This document shows positions 1 through 4,904 of a stretch of DNA of 5,757 nt, in pieces. The position numbers were made by a program, and so were the translations under genes. Source of the stretch: Caldithrix sp. GTDB taxonomy: Bacteria; Zhuqueibacterota; Zhuqueibacteria; Oceanimicrobiales; Oceanimicrobiaceae. Location of the stretch: NCBI GenBank assembly GCA_004357015.1, contig SMXE01000110.1, forward strand, positions 1-5,757. Reading direction: 5' to 3'. Below the pieces are notes generated by a model, which had not been told where the DNA came from, made no database searches, and saw only the letters and a list, made by a program, of their open reading frames with translations. The number at the start of each line of letters is the position of its first letter. The stretch's first letter is position 1.

Positions 1-53
1 AGGTTGATTTTTTTGAATGCGGGAGAATTAAGCGCGATTTGGGGTAACTGACC

Positions 54-81
54 TTGACTTTTCACATCTCTCTTCTATCTT
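54..81 (+). promoter_or_regulatory. weak sigma-70-like promoter candidate
   Basis: TTGACT (54-59), a 16-nt spacer and TATCTT (76-81) form a plausible but imperfect -35/-10 pair, about 60 nt ahead of the tRNA remnant. Nothing else in positions 1-136 looks like a gene. If the tRNA piece is an integration footprint, this stretch would belong to the integrated element and the promoter need not serve the tRNA. AT-rich DNA yields such matches by chance. Confidence 0.2.
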
Positions 82-145
82 TCAACGACTCACAATCAAA
101 CCACAATCAATTTGTGTCTGCAAGTATTTAATTTTATTGGCTGTA

Positions 146-192
146 TCTGCCTTGCAAGCAGGGGGTCACTGGTTCGAGTCCAGTATCGCCCA
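146..192 (+). tRNA. tRNA-Ala(UGC)-like 3' half only (truncated tRNA remnant)
   Basis: The 3' half of a tRNA is seen in perfect register. The anticodon stem is 146-150 with 158-162 (one U-G pair), around the loop cttgcaa with anticodon TGC at 153-155. A 5-nt variable loop is at 163-167. The T arm actgg/ccagt encloses the loop ttcgagt (168-184). The 3' acceptor strand is atcgccc (185-191), with A192 as discriminator and no encoded CCA. The matching 5' acceptor strand (gggcgat expected) and the D stem are not found directly upstream; similarity fades around 136-145 (a ttgg resembling a D loop). The anticodon says alanine, but position 70 is C, not the U of the usual alanine G3-U70 identity pair. 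It is probably a non-functional remnant or an attachment-site copy. Confidence 0.72.
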
Positions 193-211
193 CAGTCCCG
201 GGTTGAAAATG

Positions 212-246
212 AAAACCTCTCACGAGTCCATGAGAGGTTTTTTTAT
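212..246. terminator. bidirectional intrinsic terminator
   Basis: The inverted repeat aaaacctctca (212-222) and tgagaggtttt (231-241) has an 8-nt loop. On the plus strand the stem runs into seven T; on the minus strand it also ends in TTTT, followed by CATTTT. It would stop transcription of the tRNA remnant on the plus strand and of the thx unit arriving from the right on the minus strand. The convergent layout fits a shared terminator. Confidence 0.87.
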
Positions 247-310
247 TACCGGTTGGCTTTCAGCTAATTGTTGTCCCGTTTTTCATCGTTGGCAGAGAAT
301 TCGTCTGCGC

Positions 311-418
311 TTATTTTCCTCCCTTTGGCTTTGATTTCTTCCGCTTCTTCGGATTGTACTTGCCGTGCGTGCCGCGCCAGATTTTGCCCCGTCGCGAACG
401 TCTGTCTCCTTTACCCAT
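311..418 (-). CDS. thx: 30S ribosomal protein bTHX
   Basis: A 35-residue, extremely basic protein beginning [20 protein letters not shown]. This is the signature of the bTHX (Thx) family, known from Thermus thermophilus as a peptide buried in a cavity in the head of the small ribosomal subunit, where it stabilises 16S rRNA. The core [18 protein letters not shown] is intact at residues 2-21. It is followed by a Lys/Arg-rich tail (residues 23-35), somewhat longer than in Thermus. The ATG at 416-418 is preceded by AGGAAAGGAG with about 8 nt spacing, a strong ribosome binding site. The gene lies 58 nt downstream of the Rho-N-like gene on the same strand, with no terminator between them, so the two are probably co-transcribed. 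Transcription would end at the hairpin at 212-246. Because it is so short, it is easily missed by gene callers. Confidence 0.94.
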   Translation of the reverse strand: MGKGDRRSRRGKIWRGTHGKYNPKKRKKSKPKGGK

Positions 419-476
419 GTTTTGCGCTCCTTTCCTTGCGTGATGATGAGTCCGGTGAAATAAAATGTGAGCGAAC

Positions 477-800
477 TCAGACTATCGCTCTCCGGAGTTT
501 GTTCTTCAGTTTCTTAATCTCGCCCCGTACGGCTTTTAATTGCCTGGAGTCGTGCGCTTCCAGGAATTTGTCGCGCTCTTTCTTCAATTCTTTGATCTGC
601 TTTTTCATGTTTGACTTGTCAACGCCGACCACGTCGTGATGTTCGTGCATGTCAATGTTGAGCGCCGTGCAGATGGCCTTGAGCAACGGCTCTTTAGTGA
701 GCTGGGTGTAACCTTGCACCGCCTCATGCTCAATGCCGGATGCGATTTCTTTCAGTTGTGCCACGGTCTTGCTTTTAAGTTGTTTGAATGTATATTCCAT
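477..800 (-). CDS. small Rho-N-domain-like basic protein
   Basis: A 107-residue protein whose exact function I do not recognise. Residues 5-48 (starting [19 protein letters not shown]) resemble the Rho termination factor N-terminal / SAP-like helical fold: a short helix [10 protein letters not shown], then [14 protein letters not shown] as the LeuArg-type second helix. It is followed by a His-rich link (MHEHHDVVG, 51-59). The C-terminal half (61-107) is a highly charged, probably coiled-coil or helical-hairpin segment rich in Lys/Arg, so RNA or ribosome binding is plausible by inference. There is no signal peptide or membrane segment. Two consecutive ATG codons are present: AAGGAG lies 4 nt before the first (801-803) and 7 nt before the second (798-800), so I prefer the second. 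It has its own promoter at 858-886 and lies 58 nt ahead of thx. From memory, small proteins with this Rho_N plus HEHH-type pattern recur in other bacteria, but none I know has a proven role. Confidence 0.85.
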   Translation of the reverse strand: MEYTFKQLKSKTVAQLKEIASGIEHEAVQGYTQLTKEPLLKAICTALNIDMHEHHDVVGVDKSNMKKQIKELKKERDKFLEAHDSRQLKAVRGEIKKLKNKLRRAIV

Positions 801-823
801 CATCGATCTCCTTTGCTTTTGCT

Positions 824-1116
824 TTATTGACAGTAGGCTTGCTCAACTTCTTTTTCTAATTTAGCAAATCGTGCGGTTTTTGTCAACGCCTCATAAACCG
901 GCCGGACTGATGACCCTGCCGGCCCCAGAGTGGCGTCGATTCCGCCCGAGTGCAGTTGCTGTGAGTTTACCGACCTGCTCCGAATTCTAAACGAATTCAA
1001 AGCTGTCCCTCCCAAGAGGGAATCCCTGACCAATTCATGAACTACTGCGATCACAGAAGACACCGAGTTGAATTCACCCCCAGAAAGGAAATTCAAAAGA
1101 AATGTTTGTTGGTCGC
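824..1116. other. intergenic region with no convincing gene
   Basis: This stretch lies between the transporter operon end and the Rho-N-like gene. A 98-codon minus-strand frame beginning with GTG at 1118-1120 overlaps the transporter stop, but its product has no recognisable domain and the frame carries a strong promoter for the next gene (858-886). Other visible structure: a perfect small hairpin TCCCTC-ccaa-GAGGGA (1006-1021), a GGCCGG/CCGGCC inverted repeat near 897-926, and three GAATTC hexamers. None of the hairpins is followed by a T-run, so no intrinsic terminator for the transporter operon can be claimed. Confidence 0.6.
858..886 (-). promoter_or_regulatory. sigma-70-type promoter of the Rho-N-like/thx unit
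   Basis: Read on the minus strand: a perfect -35 TTGACA (886-881), a 17-nt spacer, and a -10 TAAATT (863-858, four of six consensus bases). Transcription would start near 850, giving a leader of roughly 50 nt before the Rho-N-like start codon. It is the best promoter match I see in the window. Its presence inside the only open frame of this stretch argues that the frame is not a gene. Confidence 0.7.
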
Positions 1117-2604
1117 TCACTGAGCTTGTTGTTGTAACAAATGCTTAGGCACTACCAGCCGCTCGATGAGTTCAAAGAGCAGTTCAGCCACGATCGCCAG
1201 AATAGCCGCCGGAATGGCGCCCCGCATGATCAGCTCCATGTCATTGAGTGCGAGGCCGGTGACAATGTACTCGCCCAGTCCGCCGGCGCCGATGAACGCC
1301 GCAATGGTCGCAGTGCCGATGAGGATCACCGCAGACGTGCGGATTCCCGCCAGAATGGTGGGCACCCCAAGCGGCATCTCGATGTGGCGAAGGCGCTGCC
1401 AGGCGGTGAGGCCCATGCCGACGGAGACCTTCTTTAAAACCGGATCTATGGCATAGAGGGCAATAAACGTGTTGCGCAGGATCGGTAGCAGTGCGTACAG
1501 AAACAGCGCCACCAGCGCCGGTCTGGTACCGATACCGAACAGCGGGATCATGAACGCCAGGAGCGCAAGCGACGGGATCGTCTGCAGCAGGCCAGCGAAA
1601 TAAATGACCGGCCGCGAAATCTTCGGCAATTGATAAACCATAACTCCGAGCGGAATGGCCAGAGCCATGGCGGCGAGCAGCGCCACAGACGTCAACTTGA
1701 GATGCACGAGCGTGCGGTGCCCCAGGAGTGCCCATTGGCTTTCTGAAATCCGCGGGCCGTCCTCAGGCTTCAGGCCGCGCGTGCGCAAGAACGCGTCGGC
1801 TACTGCGGCGAAGGTTTTGCCATCGATGGCCACCTCCGCGTTCAACTGTTGCATTTCGGTCTCGTCGATGCTGCCGGCGAGTTGCTGCAAAATGGCCTTT
1901 GCCGCTGCATCGAGGTCGTTGCGCACAAAGGGCGCGGCAAGATAGACCGGAAAGAAGTGGCGGTCGTCTTCCAGCAAGACGAGATTGTACTTCAGGATTT
2001 CGGCGTCGGTAGAGTAGACGTCCATCACATCGATTTTCGCCTCGTCCAGCGCTTGGTAAGACAGGCTGTGCTCCATGCCGAGCGGTCGCTGCGGCAGACC
2101 GTAGAATTGCGCCAGGGCGCCCCAGCCGTCGCCGCGTTCGAGATATTCGTAACTCAGGCCAAAACGCAAATCCGGCTGATTGCGCAGATCGGAAATGGTC
2201 GACAAATTGTTCGCTCGGGCGAATTCTGCTCGTGTGGTCAGCGCATAGGTGTTGTTGAAGCCGAAAGAGTCGAACAACGCGAGGTTGGTCGTCTCTTGCA
2301 GCAATGCCTGCAAGTCAGCCAAGCTCCTCTTTTTATCCAGCTTCAAAATGGCCTGCTCCAGCGTGCCGGAGTATTCCGGGTAAATATCGATTTCGCCGTT
2401 CACCAACGCCTGGTAGCAAATCAGGGTGCCGCCCAGTCCGAAATTGCGTTCTACCTGGTAGCCGCGCGCTTCCAGAAGTTGCGCCATGATTTCCGCCAGA
2501 ATGTAGTTCTCGTTGAAATGCTTACAGCCGATCTTGATAGGCTGGCTGATTCCGGCAGTCGAGAGTGCGAAAATGGCCGCACATATTGTCAGTTTACCAA
2601 TCAA
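1117..2604 (-). CDS. betaine-type ABC transporter: substrate-binding protein fused to permease
   Basis: A 495-residue fusion. Residues 1-21 are a signal peptide or N-terminal anchor (Lys4, then hydrophobic to STAGIS). Residues 22-290 are a periplasmic substrate-binding domain of the OpuBC/OpuCC/OsmF/ProX family (QAT), with IKIGCKHFNENYILAE at 23-38, IDIYPEYSGT at 72-81, YLERGDGW at 154-161, DVYSTD at 195-200 and LEDDRHFFPVYLAAPFVR at 211-228. Residues 295-490 are the permease, with about five or six membrane helices and the EAA coupling loop around 394-412 (VGMGLTAWQRLRHIEMPLG) that docks onto the ATPase. The start is TTG (2602-2604), 2 nt after the ATPase stop: the upstream frame is open for about 20 codons but offers no ATG or GTG, and later starts would lose the signal peptide, so translational coupling is likely. 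The family imports quaternary amines (glycine betaine, choline, carnitine) and, as EgtU, ergothioneine. With egtD upstream, a trimethylammonium substrate such as hercynine or ergothioneine is my inference. Confidence 0.93.
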   Translation of the reverse strand: MIGKLTICAAIFALSTAGISQPIKIGCKHFNENYILAEIMAQLLEARGYQVERNFGLGGTLICYQALVNGEIDIYPEYSGTLEQAILKLDKKRSLADLQALLQETTNLALFDSFGFNNTYALTTRAEFARANNLSTISDLRNQPDLRFGLSYEYLERGDGWGALAQFYGLPQRPLGMEHSLSYQALDEAKIDVMDVYSTDAEILKYNLVLLEDDRHFFPVYLAAPFVRNDLDAAAKAILQQLAGSIDETEMQQLNAEVAIDGKTFAAVADAFLRTRGLKPEDGPRISESQWALLGHRTLVHLKLTSVALLAAMALAIPLGVMVYQLPKISRPVIYFAGLLQTIPSLALLAFMIPLFGIGTRPALVALFLYALLPILRNTFIALYAIDPVLKKVSVGMGLTAWQRLRHIEMPLGVPTILAGIRTSAVILIGTATIAAFIGAGGLGEYIVTGLALNDMELIMRGAIPAAILAIVAELLFELIERLVVPKHLLQQQAQ

Positions 2605-2606
2605 AT

Positions 2607-3359
2607 TCAGGTTCCGGCGTAAGAAATGTCGTCTTCCAACTGCAGCTGCACGAATTGCCGCACAAATTCACTTGCGGGGTTTTTCAAAATTTCTTTCTGG
2701 GTACCAACTTGTTCAATCTTTCCCTGATTCAAAATCATGATTTGCCGTGCCAGTTTGATCGCCTCGCGCAAATCGTGCGTGACCAGCACGATGGTGCGCG
2801 CTTCCACTTCTTGTAGTTTCAGGAACTCCCGGTGAATTTCGTTTCGTGTCAGCGGGTCCAGGGAACCGAAGGGCTCGTCGAGAAGGAAAATGCCGGGATT
2901 GAGCATCATGGCGCGGCACAGCCCAACGCGCTGCTGCTCGCCGCCGCTGAGTTGGTGCGGATATTTTTTTGCATAGTCCTGCGGCAAGTCCACAAGTTCC
3001 ATGAGGTCCTGGAGCCTGCGTTTGATTTTCTCATGCTCCCATTTTTGCAGGTGAGCGAGCAGGGTGATGTTCTTTGCAACCGTGAGGTGTGGAAACAAGC
3101 CGGTTCCTTGCACCGCGTAGCCGATCCGTCGTCGCAGATTGGGCAGACCGTTGTAGTCGATCAACTGGCCGTAAACGTGAATGTCACCGGCATCGGGGCG
3201 AAGCAGGCCGTTAATGAGTTGCAACAGGGTTGACTTACCGCTGCCGCTGGGACCGATTACGGCCGTCGTCGTATTTGAGGGAAAAGAGAATGTAATTTGG
3301 CGCAGAGCCGGTTTGCCCTGATAAGACTTGCTGATATTTTTGAGAGCGATGGTTTCCAT
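2607..3359 (-). CDS. ABC transporter ATP-binding protein of the betaine (QAT) family
   Basis: A 250-residue cytoplasmic ATPase that powers the adjacent fusion permease. All nucleotide-binding motifs are intact: Walker A GPSGSGKST (36-44), Q-loop glutamine Q84 in YAVQGTGLFPHLTV, signature LSGGEQQR (137-144), Walker B IFLLDE (157-162), D-loop SLD (166-168) and switch histidine H195 in VTHD. The Q-loop region and overall sequence match the ProV/OpuCA-type subfamily. It stops at about the end of the core domain and lacks the C-terminal tandem CBS domains that many osmoprotectant ATPases (OpuA, OpuCA) carry for osmotic or c-di-AMP sensing, so transport is probably not gated that way. The ATG at 3357-3359 has only a weak ribosome binding site (GGAG about 14 nt upstream). 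The stop is 2 nt before the permease start. A gap of 124 bp separates it from egtD upstream on the same strand. Confidence 0.94.
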   Translation of the reverse strand: METIALKNISKSYQGKPALRQITFSFPSNTTTAVIGPSGSGKSTLLQLINGLLRPDAGDIHVYGQLIDYNGLPNLRRRIGYAVQGTGLFPHLTVAKNITLLAHLQKWEHEKIKRRLQDLMELVDLPQDYAKKYPHQLSGGEQQRVGLCRAMMLNPGIFLLDEPFGSLDPLTRNEIHREFLKLQEVEARTIVLVTHDLREAIKLARQIMILNQGKIEQVGTQKEILKNPASEFVRQFVQLQLEDDISYAGT

Positions 3360-3483
3360 TCAGGGCAAAGTGCTCCATTTCAGATTCAGTAGTTTTGGGA
3401 TAAATGTAATGATACTCGGTTATGTGTAATCTGGTGGCGAGAAGCGCAGAGCGAAGCGCGCACAGTCTATAAATTAGTCACGT
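3360..3483 (-). other. egtD-ATPase gap, no clear terminator
   Basis: 124 bp between two genes on the same strand. A GC-rich stretch around 3439-3462 contains short GCGC inverted repeats, but no T-run follows on the minus strand, so read-through from egtD into the transporter genes is possible. I see no convincing -35/-10 pair on the minus strand. Whether the three genes form one operon cannot be settled from sequence. Confidence 0.4.
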
Positions 3484-4491
3484 CTAAAGGGGAACGAACA
3501 AGTTCAAGCTGAACCAGTCCTGCTCGTCGTGCCAATGCTGCACAACAGCAAAGCCGGAGCGGGCAGCCATCTGCTGAATGGATTGCCTGGAGTATTTGTA
3601 GGAGTTTTCCGTATGAAGGGTCTCGCCCCGCGCAAATGTGATGGTCCGGGCAATTCCGCGTATCTCAACCGACTGATTTTCGAGGCTCTCGATGTGCATC
3701 TCTATTCTGCTTTCACCTTGGTTAAATAAGGCTTTGTGGCGGAATCGGGAAAGGTCGAATCGGCCGCCCAGCTCACGGTTGATTCTAGTGAGCAGGTTCA
3801 GATTGAATCTGGCTGTTACGCCCTGCGCATCATCGTAGGCCGGAACCAGGATCTCGCTGGATTTCAGCATGTCCATTCCGATGAGCAACCTATCATTTTC
3901 GGTCATAGTGGCTCGAATGGCTTGCAAAAACGCGACAGCATCCTTGTTGTCGAAATTGCCGATACTGGAACCGAGAAAGACAATCAACTTATTTTGCGTC
4001 ACGTAGTGAGGAATCGCCTGCAAAGCCACAAGATAGTCGGAAACGAGCGCAGTAATCATTAATTCCGGGTAGCGGTTCAGCAGGGCTTTGGCGCTGTCGA
4101 TAAGCATGGATTTGGAAATGTCGATGGGCATGTAATGCAGACGCCGGTTGCATTGCAGAAAAGCCTCGATGAGCAGGCGTGTCTTGGATGAGCTGCCGCT
4201 GCCAAACTCGACCAGCACCATGTCGTGGTCGCAGTCCCGGGCAATCTCGTCTGCGTTCTGCTGTAGGATGCCACGTTCGGTGCGCGTGGGATAGTACTCC
4301 GGCAAGTTGCAGATTTCTTCAAAGAGCTGAGAGCCTGTGGTGTCGTAGAAATATTTCGGCGACAAACACTTCGGACTGGCAGTTAAACCTGCGAGCACGT
4401 CTGTCGCAAATTGACGATTGGAGTTCTCTCGGCGTGACACCTTGACTCTGAGACGAGTCCTGGCTGCATCGACAAGCGTGTCAAAATCCAC
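3484..4491 (-). CDS. egtD: L-histidine Nalpha-methyltransferase EgtD
   Basis: A 335-residue cytoplasmic SAM-dependent enzyme, close to the usual family length (about 320). It converts L-histidine to hercynine (trimethyl-histidine) with three SAM, the first step of ergothioneine synthesis. Family motifs appear in order: SPKYFYDTTGSQLFEEI (44-60), LPEYYPTRTE (63-72), SAM-binding VEFGSGSSSKTRLL (94-107), PIDIS (122-126), FLGSSIGNF (172-180), LIGMDMLK (203-210), GVTARFNLNLLTRINRELGG (224-243), HTENSYKY (293-300). Aligned from memory to Mycobacterium EgtD, the histidine-binding residues are conserved: N179 for Asn166, M265 for Met252, E295 and S297 for Glu282 and Ser284, Y49 and Y66 for Tyr39 and Tyr56. 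The start is GTG (4489-4491); an in-frame TAG directly before it rules out a longer form, and GGAAG about 8 nt upstream is a fair ribosome binding site. No egtB or egtC neighbour is visible; instead a betaine-type ABC importer follows. Confidence 0.96.
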   Translation of the reverse strand: MDFDTLVDAARTRLRVKVSRRENSNRQFATDVLAGLTASPKCLSPKYFYDTTGSQLFEEICNLPEYYPTRTERGILQQNADEIARDCDHDMVLVEFGSGSSSKTRLLIEAFLQCNRRLHYMPIDISKSMLIDSAKALLNRYPELMITALVSDYLVALQAIPHYVTQNKLIVFLGSSIGNFDNKDAVAFLQAIRATMTENDRLLIGMDMLKSSEILVPAYDDAQGVTARFNLNLLTRINRELGGRFDLSRFRHKALFNQGESRIEMHIESLENQSVEIRGIARTITFARGETLHTENSYKYSRQSIQQMAARSGFAVVQHWHDEQDWFSLNLFVPL

Positions 4492-4544
4492 CTAATTTTC
4501 TTCCTTCCTTGATTATGTGCCTTACTTTAGTTCAAGACCGGAGA

Positions 4545-4674
4545 TGCAATTGTGACGTGATGGCAAAAAGGTGATGTCAGTAGCGTATACCATTTCCAAA
4601 GAATATCCGCAAAATGATCACAAATTGCAACAAATTTACAAATTTCTATTCTGATAGTTCGTATGCAATTCACA
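4545..4674. repeat. repeated TGCAATTxxxA words (operator-like, tentative)
   Basis: Three related words lie in the divergent region: TGCAATTGTGA (4545-4555), the near-inverse TCACAAATTGCA (4618-4629) and TGCAATTCACA (4664-4674). Spacing of roughly 45-75 nt between copies and placement between two divergent genes would suit a regulator binding several sites, but AT-rich composition makes chance similarity quite possible. Confidence 0.25.
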
Positions 4675-4687
4675 AAACCTGTACAAC

Positions 4688-4717
4688 TTTAAATGGAATA
4701 ATTTAAAATGTTAGAAT
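4688..4717 (+). promoter_or_regulatory. candidate promoter of the FGE-lipoprotein gene
   Basis: A TTTAAA (4688-4693) in the -35 position, an 18-nt spacer, and TAGAAT (4712-4717; five of six -10 consensus bases). Transcription would begin near 4724, just where the paired structure at 4725-4790 starts, giving a leader of about 180 nt. The -35 box is poor and the region AT-rich, so the call is tentative. Confidence 0.35.
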
Positions 4718-4718
4718 G

Positions 4719-4802
4719 TATTTCATGTGGCTGGACTTCGCAGGAAGTCTTTCTAGCCTTTAAGGCTAAGAGGAAACAATCACTCCACATTTTTATTTCA
4801 TG
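4719..4802. repeat. 9-bp direct repeat flanking the structured element
   Basis: TATTTCATG occurs at 4719-4727 and again at 4794-4802, bracketing the 66 bp that hold the two hairpins. This resembles a target-site duplication around a small insertion, but the left copy overlaps the outer inverted repeat ATGTGG/CCACAT by three bases and the right copy does not abut it, so the geometry is not that of a classical insertion element. Confidence 0.3.
4725..4794 (+). promoter_or_regulatory. predicted three-way-junction leader RNA element
   Basis: The closing stem ATGTGG (4725-4730) pairs with CCACAT (4785-4790). Inside it are two perfect hairpins: GACTTC-gcag-GAAGTC (4734-4749, plus a flanking G-T pair) and TAGCC-tttaa-GGCTA (4754-4768). 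A single-stranded purine-rich segment, agaggaaacaatcact (4769-4784), joins the second hairpin back to the closing stem. A T-rich run (TTTTTATTT, 4790-4798) follows, so closing the outer stem could act as an attenuator. The element lies 110-180 nt upstream of the lipoprotein start, directly after a candidate promoter. I do not recognise it as any known riboswitch class. It could equally be a small mobile-element remnant. Confidence 0.35.
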
Positions 4803-4904
4803 ACCGCTTAGTTTCGGTTCTAACTGGCTTCGAATTGGACGTGTCTTCGTCAAATTCTCGAATAGGCAGGCGTTATGGACCCCGCTAAGCTTCCAGGAGG
4901 ATGT

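Larger units (their letters stand above)
4492..4904. other. 413-bp AT-rich divergent intergenic region
   Basis: This separates the divergently transcribed egtD (minus) and lipoprotein gene (plus) and should contain both promoters. On the minus strand the best pair I find is TTGCAA-17-GATATT (roughly 4630-4602), which is mediocre and would leave an egtD leader of about 100 nt. On the plus strand see the candidate at 4688-4717. No open frame here resembles a protein. The right half carries the structured element at 4725-4790. The left half has a repeated TGCAATT-type word. Confidence 0.6.

Noticed and set aside
32..192. Intron-containing tRNA with a 5' half at gcgcgat (32-38)
   Set aside because: gcgcgat matches the expected acceptor strand at six of seven bases, but the following bases do not form a D arm and the ~108-nt gap is too short for a group I intron. 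Likely chance.
268..639. 123-codon plus-strand frame covering the thx gene
   Set aside because: It crosses thx and the Rho-N-like gene in antisense. The product is Ser/Leu/Cys-rich with no domain, while both opposite genes are recognisable.
1006..1021. TCCCTC-ccaa-GAGGGA hairpin as terminator of the transporter operon
   Set aside because: The stem is perfect but no T-run follows on either strand.
824..1120. 98-codon minus-strand frame with a GTG start overlapping the transporter stop
   Set aside because: No recognisable domain, low-complexity and uneven composition, weak ribosome binding site, and a strong promoter for the next gene lies inside it. The GTGA-type overlap alone is not enough.
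1849..2622. 257-codon plus-strand frame antisense to the substrate-binding domain
   Set aside because: It mirrors the clearly conserved binding protein on the minus strand and its product is a Gln/Val/Arg-rich sequence with no family resemblance. It is a typical shadow frame.
4875..4904. Upstream in-frame ATG (4875) as start of the lipoprotein gene
   Set aside because: The Shine-Dalgarno match is weaker than AGGAGG before 4905, and it would add a Pro/Gly/Cys segment ahead of an otherwise normal signal peptide.
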